The position numbers and the translations under genes were made by a program. Of a stretch of 64,000 nucleotides of DNA, positions 17,907-26,085 are shown in pieces (the first letter of the stretch is position 1; each line of letters opens with the position of its first letter). This DNA is from Nakamurella sp. PAMC28650. Lineage in GTDB: Bacteria; Actinomycetota; Actinomycetes; Mycobacteriales; Nakamurellaceae. Under the pieces are notes generated by a model. It saw nothing but the letters and a program-made list of their open reading frames with translations. It searched no databases and was not told the DNA's origin. Location of the stretch: the NCBI RefSeq assembly GCF_014303395.1, contig NZ_CP060298.1:5041001-5105000 (forward strand). The letters run 5' to 3'.

Positions 17907-18983
17907 ATGGTCCGGTCGGTGATGAACGCCGTCGCGAATTTGCGGGACGGCGCGTTCTGGAAGATCGGCGCCGAAGATCTGCCGGTGCTGGCCGGGGCCC
18001 TGGACGCCGGAGCAGTCGGTGCCGAGCAGGTCCGGACGATCGCAGCGACGATGGGCACACTCCCCACCGCCATGCCCGTCCTGGACCGGGAGTGGTGGGA
18101 GAAGTTCCTGGTCGACCAGGCCGGCGCACTGGACCCGCGGCAGTTGGATCAGGTCGCCGCGGCGGTCCTGGACGCCACCGACCCCGACGGGACCCTCGAC
18201 GAAACCCAGACCAGGACGCGGATGGAATTCTCGCTGGGGTCCCGTAACGCCCGGACCGACCTGACCGGCCTGACCGGGGGCTGACCGGCCTGACCGGTCT
18301 GACCGGACGGGTGGATGATCACCGGCGTCGACGTCCTCCGCACAGCGATCGACGCGCTGTCCGCCCCGAAACCCGCAGCCGACGGCACTGCCGATCCCCG
18401 GTCGCCGTCGAACCGCCGCGCCCACGGCCTTGGTCGCCGCGTTGGCAGGGTTCCTGGCCGCCGGGACCGGGCCGAGCCACGGCGGGGAGAAACCGCACAT
18501 CGTGATCTACCTGCACTGGGACCACGTCAAAGGTGAGATCGCGAAGGCCACGAGGGAATCCGGCTTCCCGGTGAGTACGGGGCAGGCCCGAAGGTACCTG
18601 TGCGACGCGCAGATCCTCCCGGTCGTCCTGGGTGGGGGTAGTGAGATCCTGGACGTCGGACGACCCCGACGGACGTCTACGCGGGGGATGCGCCGGGCGA
18701 TCAAGGCCCGCGACCGGGGCTGCGTCTGGTCCGGCTGCGACCGGCCGGCGAATTGGTGCGATGTTCACCACGTGAATTGGTTCGTCCGGGACCTGGGGGA
18801 GACGAACGTCCACACCGGGGTGCTGCTCTGCGGTTTCCATCACGACGAAATCCACCAAGCGCAATGGACCATCCGATTCGCCGCCGACGGCCACCCGGAA
18901 CTGATCCCCTGCCGTGGATCGACAGAAGTCAACGCCCCCGCCGCAACCAGATGCACTATTCACGAGACCTGGTCGACCCGTAG
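17907..18983 (+). pseudogene. DUF222/HNH endonuclease (13E12-type), decayed
   Basis: Segments of one DUF222-HNH protein lie in shifting frames. ALDAGAVGAEQVRTIAATMG and DPRQLDQVAAAVLDATDPD (17907 frame) represent DUF222 and end at a stop at 18284 inside a short CTGACCGGC tandem repeat. LRTAIDALSAPKPAADGT resumes in the same frame; HIVIYLHWDHVKGEIAKA through the HNH motif CVWSGCDRPANWCDVHHVNW and LLCGFHHDEIHQAQW is one frame over; the last codons (WIDRSQRPRRNQMHYSRD) return to the first frame. One in-frame stop, two frameshifts and a missing N-terminus make it inactive. Such genes are often multicopy and mobile-element-like in actinobacteria. Confidence 0.85.
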
Positions 18984-19029
18984 CACCGTCACGCAGGCGG
19001 CATGGATCAACGCGGCACGGACCAACGCT

Positions 19030-19109
19030 GCATGGATCAACTTCGCCCTTTTGGGACGGGTGGGACAGAAGTCATCACTTTCGTCCATGCCTGGGAAGTT
19101 GATCCACGC
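19030..19109. repeat. Extragenic palindromic repeat, copy B (80 bp)
   Basis: Begins GCATGGATCAACTTCG and ends GAAGTTGATCCACGC: inverted ends. By direct comparison it matches the reverse complement of copy C (54017-54096) at 68 of 80 positions with no gaps. An extra loose arm (GCATGGATCAACGC) lies just upstream near 19000. It sits between the convergent HNH pseudogene and ssuC. Confidence 0.82.
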
Positions 19110-19152
19110 CCAGCGGCAAGCTGATCCACCGACCGCCCAGGCGGCCCACCGC

Positions 19153-20082
19153 CTACCGCGCGGTCGGGGTGAGTCCGCGGGCAGACAGGATCCGCCGCTC
19201 GACAGGGCGGAAGAAGATGAGCTCGATGCCGATCCCCACGATGAAGATCAGGATCAGTGCGGTGTACATCGTGGGCGGATCGGACAGGTCGCGACCTTGG
19301 TTCATCAGCTGTCCCAGACCCAGCCCGAGGGTTGAGGAACGAACGATCAGTTCGGCAGCCATCAGCGAGCGCCAGGAAAAGGCCCAACCCTGCCGGAGCC
19401 CGGCCAGGTACCCGGGCAACGAGGCCGGAATCAGCACGTCCTTCATCAACCCGAGCTGTCCGAGACCGAGGACCTTGCCGACCCTGGTCAACAGAGGCGG
19501 CACCTGATCCATCCCGGACAGCAGGCCGTTGGCGATCGAAGGCACCGCACCGAGCAGCACCACCGCGTAGATCGACCCGCTGGACAGCCCGAACCACAGC
19601 ACAGCCATCGGAACCCAGGCGACGGAGGGCAGCGACTGCAAGCCGCTGAGCAACGGACCGACCGCCGCACGGAGCCACTTGAACCGGAACAGCGACAGAC
19701 CGATCAGCGAGCCCAGCACGATGGACGCAGCGAACCCGATCAGGCCGCGGCTGACGCTCGTCCAGATCACGGTCAGAGCCGACCCGTCCGACACCATTCC
19801 TGCGAAGGTGGTCCAGACGCTCGACGGAGACGGCAGGGCATAGTCGGGCTTCCACTTGCGGGCGTACGCCAACTCCCACAGCCCCAGAAAGGCGAGGAGG
19901 GCGATCAGCGGCGGGTAGAAGCCACCCAGGAATCGCTTCCACGCCGGACGCCGGGAAACGACGTGGGCTTCCAACGCGTCCAGACCCGCACCGACTGCGG
20001 CCGTGTCCTCCCGCTCGAGCTGTTCCCCACCCGACACCGGCTCAGCAACGGCGGCGGCCTTGTTCAGATCAAGCGTGGGCAT
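19153..20082 (-). CDS. ssuC: Sulfonate ABC transporter permease
   Basis: 309-residue inner-membrane permease of the SsuC/TauC type with about six membrane segments (FYPPLIALLAFLGLWEL, residues ~54-70, through LILIFIVGIGIELIFF near the end) and the EAA loop LPGYLAGLRQGWAFSWRSL that contacts the ATPase. It imports sulfonates with SsuA and SsuB. Last gene of the cys/ssu operon; its start overlaps ssuB by 14 bp. The N-terminal ~50 residues are a charged cytoplasmic extension. Confidence 0.92.
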   Translation of the reverse strand: MPTLDLNKAAAVAEPVSGGEQLEREDTAAVGAGLDALEAHVVSRRPAWKRFLGGFYPPLIALLAFLGLWELAYARKWKPDYALPSPSSVWTTFAGMVSDGSALTVIWTSVSRGLIGFAASIVLGSLIGLSLFRFKWLRAAVGPLLSGLQSLPSVAWVPMAVLWFGLSSGSIYAVVLLGAVPSIANGLLSGMDQVPPLLTRVGKVLGLGQLGLMKDVLIPASLPGYLAGLRQGWAFSWRSLMAAELIVRSSTLGLGLGQLMNQGRDLSDPPTMYTALILIFIVGIGIELIFFRPVERRILSARGLTPTAR

Positions 20083-20914
20083 GGCTGGCGATCTCCTCCC
20101 GCAGGCGGAGCGTGATCTGCGACGCCAACGCCGACACCTCAGGGTGCTCGATGGTGCGAGGACCCTTGATATCGACCCGCCACTCGCCGACGACGCGGCC
20201 GGGCCGGGAGGACAGCAATACGACCCGCTGCCCCAACCGGACGGCTTCCCGGACGTTGTGGGTCACGAAGACCACGCTGTTCCCGGTTCGTTTCCAGACC
20301 CTCGTCAGCTCGTCGTGCAGCACATCCCGCGTGATCGCATCGAGCGCAGCGAAGGGCTCGTCCATCAGCAGCACCTGGCCGTTCTGCGCCAGGGCCCGCG
20401 CCAATGCGACCCGCTGTCGCTGCCCGCCGGACAGCTCGTGGATCCGTCGCCTGGCGGTGCCACCCAGACGCACCAGTTCGAGCAGTTCGTCGACCCGTGA
20501 CGAGCGCTGCGATCGAGGAACACCGGCGAGTTTCAGCGCCAACGCGATGTTGGCCCCGGCCGTCAACCACGGGAACAACGCCGCTTCCTGGAACATCAAC
20601 GCCGGCCGACCGGCCACGGTGACGCTGCCCAGCGTCGGCTTGTCCAACCCGGCAATCAGATTCAGCAGCGTGGACTTGCCGCAACCGGACGCTCCGAGCA
20701 GACACACGAACTCGCCGGGAGCCACCGAGAGGTTGATGTTGTCCAACGCAGCCACCGCGCCGCCGGGGCCACGGAACACCTTGCTGACACCTTCGATCAG
20801 TACACCTGGCGTGGCCTCCGAGGTCGGTTCGGGAGCGAGGGGAACGACGCGCGGGTCATCCTCCTGGAAGTCGAGCTGCTCCAGCTGCGTGGAAACGTCG
20901 GCGATCGTTGTCAT
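20069..20914 (-). CDS. ssuB: Sulfonate ABC transporter ATP-binding protein
   Basis: 281-residue ATPase. Walker A GASGCGKST, Q-loop region FQEAALFPW, signature LSGGQRQRVALARALA, Walker B VLLMDEPFAALD and H-loop VTHNVREA are all present. It powers the SsuABC sulfonate importer. Four bases separate it from the ssuA stop; it overlaps ssuC. The first ~30 residues are an acidic extension before the ABC domain. Confidence 0.94.
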   Translation of the reverse strand: MTTIADVSTQLEQLDFQEDDPRVVPLAPEPTSEATPGVLIEGVSKVFRGPGGAVAALDNINLSVAPGEFVCLLGASGCGKSTLLNLIAGLDKPTLGSVTVAGRPALMFQEAALFPWLTAGANIALALKLAGVPRSQRSSRVDELLELVRLGGTARRRIHELSGGQRQRVALARALAQNGQVLLMDEPFAALDAITRDVLHDELTRVWKRTGNSVVFVTHNVREAVRLGQRVVLLSSRPGRVVGEWRVDIKGPRTIEHPEVSALASQITLRLREEIASHAHA

Positions 20915-20918
20915 CGAT

Positions 20919-22088
20919 TCACTCCTGTCCGAGACCGGCTGCGCTGACCGGGGTCTTGCCCTCGGCCTTGAGCAACTTGTTGAGAATGCGGAGGTCGAGG
21001 ATGCCGTTGATGTCCGGCACGGTCTTGAGCAGTCCGCCGTCGACCGCGTGCTGGCTGGACGCGTTGTAGGTGGCGGCCAACGGGTCGTAGGTGACCTTGA
21101 TGTTCTTGAACGAACTGGCCATCACCGAGTCCGAGAGTTTCTTGCCGGTCAGCTTGCCGATCGCATCGTTGATCGCCGCCGACGCCTTCGCCGGATTCGC
21201 GGTGATCTCGCCGGCCGCGGCGAGCTCACCGGAGATCAGCGACTGCACCGTCCCGGGGTACTGGTCCAGGAACTTCTTCCCGACGATGAGGATCGTCGTC
21301 GGGAACTGACCGTTCGGCCACAGGCTCGTCTCGTCGACCAGCGTCTTGCCACCGGCCTCGACCAGTCGCGATGCCCATGGTTCGGGCAGCCAGGCACCGT
21401 CGACCTGACCGGATTTGAACAAATCCAACGTCTGGGCGTTGTCCTGGTTGACCACGTCGACGTCACTTCCTCCGTTGGTCTGCACCTTCAAGCCGTTCTT
21501 GAACAGGTACTCCCGCAACGCAACGTCCTGCGTCCCACCGAGTTGAGGGTCCGCGATGGACTTGCCCTTCAGGTCGGCCGCGGACTTGACCCCGGCCCTG
21601 ACGACCAGCGATACGCCGTTGTCGGTGGCACCGGCCACGATTCGCAGAGAATCACCCTTGGACTTGACGAACGAGTTGATCGCGGGGCTCGGTCCCAGAA
21701 AGGCCGCATCGATCGCGCCGGCGTTGAGTGCTTCGATTGCGGCCGGACCGGCGTTGAACACCTGGGTCTCGAGCTTGGTGCTGCCCACAGCTTTCGCGAA
21801 GGTTCCATCGGCCACCCCGAGCACCGCGGCCGCGTGCGTCACGTTGGCGAAGTAGCCCAGGCGCAGTGTCCCCGCCACCGCCCCGGCGGCCGCGGCACCG
21901 GACGAGCCGGCAGCAGCACCACCGGGAGCTGCGACCGCACCGCCCGGGGCCGCCGAAGAGGATCCCGCGGAAGAGGAAGCAGTGCTGGAGGACGAACCAC
22001 ACGCGGTGGCCAGGACGGCAACACCGGCAAGCACTGTCGTGGCGGCGAGTCTGAAGCGAGATCGACGAGCAGATGTCAAGCGATACAT
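20919..22088 (-). CDS. ssuA: Sulfonate-binding lipoprotein
   Basis: 389-residue substrate-binding protein of the SsuA/TauA/NMT1 type. A signal peptide ends in lipobox LATAC (Cys ~30), followed by a Ser/Gly/Ala-rich linker and a periplasmic-binding fold starting LRLGYFANVTHAAAVLG, with LNAGAIDAAFLGPSPAI and the C-terminal hinge region. It captures sulfonates (taurine or alkanesulfonates) outside the membrane. AAAGG lies seven bases before ATG. It starts 26 bp after cysN, so scavenging and sulfate assimilation genes are co-transcribed. Confidence 0.92.
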   Translation of the reverse strand: MYRLTSARRSRFRLAATTVLAGVAVLATACGSSSSTASSSAGSSSAAPGGAVAAPGGAAAGSSGAAAAGAVAGTLRLGYFANVTHAAAVLGVADGTFAKAVGSTKLETQVFNAGPAAIEALNAGAIDAAFLGPSPAINSFVKSKGDSLRIVAGATDNGVSLVVRAGVKSAADLKGKSIADPQLGGTQDVALREYLFKNGLKVQTNGGSDVDVVNQDNAQTLDLFKSGQVDGAWLPEPWASRLVEAGGKTLVDETSLWPNGQFPTTILIVGKKFLDQYPGTVQSLISGELAAAGEITANPAKASAAINDAIGKLTGKKLSDSVMASSFKNIKVTYDPLAATYNASSQHAVDGGLLKTVPDINGILDLRILNKLLKAEGKTPVSAAGLGQE

Positions 22089-22114
22089 GGCAGAGCCTTT
22101 CGGATCCGGCCGGG

Positions 22115-23590
22115 TTACGGACCAGGAGTCGGGAAGTTGTCGGATGGCACGGCGGCCTCACGCGGAGCGGAGGCATTGCCAGGGGGCAGGAGTTCGCTCT
22201 CGGGTCGACATCGATCGTCGTCATCGGACTGCGCCCCGGATTGCAGTGCGGCGCGGCGGTGGCCGGCCATGCCGGCGGCCAGCGTGGTGCCGTCCGCGGG
22301 ATCAATGATCAGCAACGAACCGACGGCGCCGCCGGGCCGGAACGCCTCCACCGGAACAGGTTCCACGGTCCGCAGATTCACCTGGGCGATGTCGTTGAGC
22401 GCCAGTACCGCGGGGGCGGGATGTTCGGTGAGCGTGTCGATGTCCAGCAGGTGCTCGATCTGCGACACGATCACCCGGTGGGTGGCGGTCCCGTACCGCA
22501 GCAACGCCCGCATCCCCGGCCGCAAGCCCTTGTCGGCCAACTGGGTCACCGTCGCCGAGAACTCCGTCACCGACTCCGGTGCATTACCCACCCCGGCGAT
22601 CAGATCCCCGCGCGACAGGTCCACCTCGTCGGCCAGCAGCAATGTCACCGAGTCACCGGCCACCGCGACATCCTTCGCACCGTCTGCGGTGTCGATCAGA
22701 GAGATGACGCTACGCCGACCGGAGGGCAGCACCACGACCTCATCGCCGGGGCGCACCGAACCGGCGGTGATCCGTCCGGCGTACCCGCGGTAGTCCGGGT
22801 AGGCCGCCGAACGCGGCCGGATGACGTACTGCACCGGGAACCGCAACGCCCCCGTACCGGCGGTGTCGGTCAACTCCACCTGCTCCAGATGTTCCAGGAT
22901 GCTCGGCCCGTCGTACCATCCGATCCGCTCCGACCGGGTCACGACGTTGTCCCCGTGCAACGCCGAGATCGGGATCGCAGTGACCTCCCCGATCCCCAGA
23001 TCCACCGCATACCGGTCGAACTCGGCCGCGATCGAATCGAACACCGACTGGTCGAAATCGACCAGGTCGATCTTGTTCACGGCCAACAGCAGGTGCGGGA
23101 CCCCCAACAACGCCGCCACTGCCGCATGACGGCGGGTCTGGCCGATCACCCCGGTCCGCGCGTCCACCAGGATGATCACCAGGTCCGCGGTCGACGCGCC
23201 GGTCACGGTGTTGCGTGTGTACTGCACATGGCCGGGAGTGTCGGCCAGGATGAAACTGCGCACGCCGGTGGCGAAATACCGGTAGGCGACATCGATGGTG
23301 ATGCCCTGCTCCCGCTCGGCGCGCAAACCGTCCACCAGCAGCGACAAGTCGGGGCTGTCCAACCCCCGCGCCGCCGACGTCCGCTCCACCGCATCCAACT
23401 GGTCCGACAGGACCGACTTGGAATCGTGCAGCAACCGGCCGACCAGGGTGGACTTCCCGTCGTCGACCGACCCGGCGGTGGCGAACCTCAACAACCCACG
23501 CACCGACGATGCCGGACGGGTGAGATCGCTGGCGGGCAAACGCGGTTCGGTCACGACTACGGCTACGGCTCCCGAGATGATGTCGCCCAT
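22115..23590 (-). CDS. cysN: Sulfate adenylyltransferase subunit 1 (GTPase)
   Basis: 491-residue GTPase subunit of ATP sulfurylase, which activates sulfate to adenosine 5'-phosphosulfate (APS). G1 motif AGSVDDGKST, G3 DTPGHVQ, G4 NKIDLVD and the EF-Tu-like domains 2-3 are visible. No C-terminal APS kinase domain is attached, consistent with a separate cysC. Its ATG overlaps the cysD stop by one base (TGATG). Confidence 0.96.
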   Translation of the reverse strand: MGDIISGAVAVVVTEPRLPASDLTRPASSVRGLLRFATAGSVDDGKSTLVGRLLHDSKSVLSDQLDAVERTSAARGLDSPDLSLLVDGLRAEREQGITIDVAYRYFATGVRSFILADTPGHVQYTRNTVTGASTADLVIILVDARTGVIGQTRRHAAVAALLGVPHLLLAVNKIDLVDFDQSVFDSIAAEFDRYAVDLGIGEVTAIPISALHGDNVVTRSERIGWYDGPSILEHLEQVELTDTAGTGALRFPVQYVIRPRSAAYPDYRGYAGRITAGSVRPGDEVVVLPSGRRSVISLIDTADGAKDVAVAGDSVTLLLADEVDLSRGDLIAGVGNAPESVTEFSATVTQLADKGLRPGMRALLRYGTATHRVIVSQIEHLLDIDTLTEHPAPAVLALNDIAQVNLRTVEPVPVEAFRPGGAVGSLLIIDPADGTTLAAGMAGHRRAALQSGAQSDDDDRCRPESELLPPGNASAPREAAVPSDNFPTPGP

Positions 23591-24537
23591 CAGAAGTACC
23601 CTTCCTTCTTGCGGTCTTCCATGGCGGCCTCGGACAACTTGTCATCGGCGCGGGTGGCGCCCCGTTCGGTGATCCGGGTGGCGATGATCTCGGTGATCAC
23701 CGCAGCCACATCGGCGGCGTCGGACTCCACCGCCCCGGTGCACGACATGTCCCCGACCGTCCGGTAACGGACCTGACGGGTCTCGAGCACCTCGGACCCC
23801 GCCGGCCCTCCCCACTCACCCGGGGACAGCCACATCCCGCCACGGTTGAACACCTCACGCTCGTGGGCGTAGTAGATGTCCGGCAAGACGATCTGCTCGG
23901 CCTCGATGTAGTTCCAGACGTCCAACTCGGTCCAGTTGGAGATCGGGAACACCCGGACGTGCTCGCCCGGCGCGTGCCGCCCGTTGTAGAGATCCCACAA
24001 CTCCGGACGCTGACGACGAGGGTCCCACCCGCCGAACGCATCCCGCAGGGAGAAGATCCGCTCCTTGGCCCGGGACCGTTCCTCGTCGCGGCGGGCCCCG
24101 CCGATCACCGCATCGAAACGCTCAGCGGCGATGGTGTCCACCAATGGCACCGTCTGCAACGGATTGCGGGTCCCGTCGGGTCGTTCGGACAAGCGCCCGT
24201 CATCGATCCAGTCCTGCACATGGGCGACCTTGAGCCGCAGATCGCCGGACGCGACGACCGCATCGCGATAGGCGATGACCTCGGGAAAATTGTGCCCGGT
24301 GTTCACGTGCAACAACGAGAACGGGATCGGCGCCGGATGGAAAGCCTTCCGCGCCAGATGCAGCACCAGGATGGAATCCTTACCGCCGGAGAACAGGATC
24401 ACCGGGCGCTCGAACTCCCCCGCCACCTCCCGGAGGATGTGGATGGCCTCGGACTCCAGCGCCTTGAGATGACCACGCGCGTGGCCGGCCGCCGACAGTC
24501 CCTCCGGCACAACGTCAGTCAGTGCGTTCATCGCCAT
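23590..24537 (-). CDS. cysD: Sulfate adenylyltransferase subunit 2
   Basis: 315-residue catalytic subunit of ATP sulfurylase with the PP-loop ILFSGGKDSILVLHLARKAF (SGGKDS, residues ~50-55) and the conserved LLHVNTGHNFPEVI and FPISNWTELDVWNYI. It forms the heterodimer with CysN. Start overlaps the cysC stop region by 10 bp, a sign of tight operon packing. Confidence 0.96.
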   Translation of the reverse strand: MAMNALTDVVPEGLSAAGHARGHLKALESEAIHILREVAGEFERPVILFSGGKDSILVLHLARKAFHPAPIPFSLLHVNTGHNFPEVIAYRDAVVASGDLRLKVAHVQDWIDDGRLSERPDGTRNPLQTVPLVDTIAAERFDAVIGGARRDEERSRAKERIFSLRDAFGGWDPRRQRPELWDLYNGRHAPGEHVRVFPISNWTELDVWNYIEAEQIVLPDIYYAHEREVFNRGGMWLSPGEWGGPAGSEVLETRQVRYRTVGDMSCTGAVESDAADVAAVITEIIATRITERGATRADDKLSEAAMEDRKKEGYF

Positions 24538-25133
24538 GCTCCTTCATTCACAACTACCCCGCTCGGGGCGGATCCACTCACCGCTGCGTCGCTCGCCGAT
24601 GCCTGGCTCACCGCTACACCGAAACCGGCCAGCAGATCCAACAACCGTCCGACGGCAGCGGCCTGACCGACGACCGCCGTATCGATCCGGAGCTCGGGGG
24701 TCCTGGGCACCTCGTAGGGGTCATCCACGCCCGTCATCGAGGTGATCTCCCCGCGAAACGCCCTGGCATACAACCCTTTGACGTCCCGTACGGCGCAGAC
24801 CTCCAACGCGGTCGACACGTGCACCAACGCAAAGCCGGTGCCCGCATCGCGGTGGTGGGCACGCACCTTCTTCCGCGCCTCCGAGTACGGCGCGATCACC
24901 GGGACGATCACCACCACCCCGTGGGAGGCCAGCAGCTCCGCGACGAAACCGATGCGGTCCACGTGGGTGTCCCGGTCGGCGCGGGAGAATCCGAGCCCCG
25001 CCGACAGGTGCGTGCGCACCTCGTCCCCATCGAGCACCTCGACATCAACGCCCGCCGCCACGAGTCGCTCGGCCAGCCCGAACGCCAGCGTCGTCTTGCC
25101 CGCACTGGGCAGACCCGTCAGCCACAACGTCAT
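24528..25133 (-). CDS. cysC: Adenylylsulfate kinase
   Basis: About 201 residues; converts APS to PAPS. P-loop GLPSAGKTT (residues ~7-15), LDGDEVRTHLSAGLGFS and the KGLYARAFRGE substrate region are present. Start chosen at ATG 25133, six bases after the cysH stop; a GTG at 25142 would overlap the cysH stop by four bases (GTGA). Since CysH here is an APS reductase, PAPS from this enzyme is probably for sulfotransferases rather than obligatory for sulfate reduction. Confidence 0.93.
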   Translation of the reverse strand: MTLWLTGLPSAGKTTLAFGLAERLVAAGVDVEVLDGDEVRTHLSAGLGFSRADRDTHVDRIGFVAELLASHGVVVIVPVIAPYSEARKKVRAHHRDAGTGFALVHVSTALEVCAVRDVKGLYARAFRGEITSMTGVDDPYEVPRTPELRIDTAVVGQAAAVGRLLDLLAGFGVAVSQASASDAAVSGSAPSGVVVNEGAWR

Positions 25134-25138
25134 GCCCG

Positions 25139-25843
25139 TCACGTGTGCAACCCACATTCGGTCTTGGTCAGGCCGGCCCAACGGCCCGCCCGAGCGTCCT
25201 CGCCGGGGGCCACCCGACGGGTGCACGGCTCGCATCCGATCGAGGGAAACTCGGCCGACAGCAACGGATTCACCAAGATGTCGTGTTCCACGATGTAGCG
25301 GTCGACGTCCTCGTCCGACCACGTCGCCAGCGGTGCGATCTTCACCCGGCCACGCTTGGCATCGAACGACATGATCGGGGTGTCCGCGCGGGACGCGGAC
25401 TCCGCCCGACGCAGACCGGTCGCCCAGGCGTCGTAGGAATCCATCGCAGCATTCAGCGGCGCCACCTTGCGCAGGGCGCAACACAGATCAGGGTTGCGGG
25501 AGAACAACTCCGCCCCGTACTGGGAGTCCTGCTCCGCCACGGTCTGCAGCGGCAGCAACCGACGCAGCTTCACGTCGTAGACCGCCTCCACCGCATCGGC
25601 CGTACCGATCGTCTCCACGAAGTGATACCCCGTCTCCAGGAACAACACCTCGATCCCCGGTTTCACCCGCGCCGCCAGATGCGCCAGCACCGTGTCCTGC
25701 ATCGAAGCCGTCACCGCCAGACCGTCCCCGAACTCGTCCACGGCCCAGGTGAGGATCTGATCCGCCGACGCGCCTTCGAGGTCGGCTGCGCCGCGGGCGG
25801 CCACGGCCGAAAGGTCAACGGCCGAACGCACTGTGCTGATCAT
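25139..25843 (-). CDS. cysH: Adenylylsulfate (APS) reductase
   Basis: About 234 residues from ATG 25843, which overlaps the stop of the zinc-ribbon gene by ATGA. Thioredoxin-dependent reduction of APS to sulfite. The 4Fe-4S ligand set CC (in DLCCALRK) and CxxC (in GCEPCTRR) marks the APS-type rather than PAPS-type enzyme; the catalytic cysteine is in the C-terminal ECGLH. The longer open frame extends 61 codons further upstream but those codons are antisense-like and lie in another gene. Confidence 0.94.
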   Translation of the reverse strand: MISTVRSAVDLSAVAARGAADLEGASADQILTWAVDEFGDGLAVTASMQDTVLAHLAARVKPGIEVLFLETGYHFVETIGTADAVEAVYDVKLRRLLPLQTVAEQDSQYGAELFSRNPDLCCALRKVAPLNAAMDSYDAWATGLRRAESASRADTPIMSFDAKRGRVKIAPLATWSDEDVDRYIVEHDILVNPLLSAEFPSIGCEPCTRRVAPGEDARAGRWAGLTKTECGLHT

Positions 25844-26085
25844 CGGGCAACCCCTTCCTGGGCCGGCGCCTGCGTCGAGCTGACTCCACTGCCATCTGCT
25901 GCCTCTTGCGCAGCGCCTGCGACCGCGGCGGAATTCCCGGCACCTGAAAGTCCGATGAACCTCACTGCGAAAACGCGCCGGCAGTCGCGGCAGCTCCACG
26001 CACCGTGGGATTCCTCGTGCGGCCACAGATTTGTCTCACCGCAGTAGGGGCAGTACTGCGCGGGCGCTCGATTCTCGGACACCAC
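25840..26085 (-). CDS. Small zinc-ribbon protein of the cys operon
   Basis: 81-residue protein with two CxxC pairs, YCPYCGETN (residues ~11-19) and WSCRDCRRVF (~30-39), forming a zinc ribbon or rubredoxin-like knuckle, followed by an Ala/Gly/Ser-rich tail. GTG start overlaps the sir stop by one base (TAGTG) and its stop overlaps cysH by four bases, so it is translated within the operon. A similarly placed small protein lies between sir and cysH in Streptomyces (SCO6101, recalled). A role in electron delivery to, or assembly of, the sulfite or APS reductase is possible but unproven. Confidence 0.82.
   Translation of the reverse strand: MVSENRAPAQYCPYCGETNLWPHEESHGAWSCRDCRRVFAVRFIGLSGAGNSAAVAGAAQEAADGSGVSSTQAPAQEGVAR

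Noticed and set aside
20112-22793. 893-codon plus-strand open frame across the ssu and cysN genes
   Set aside because: It is antisense to three well-supported genes with clear motifs and has the Arg/Ser/Pro-rich composition of a GC-driven shadow frame.
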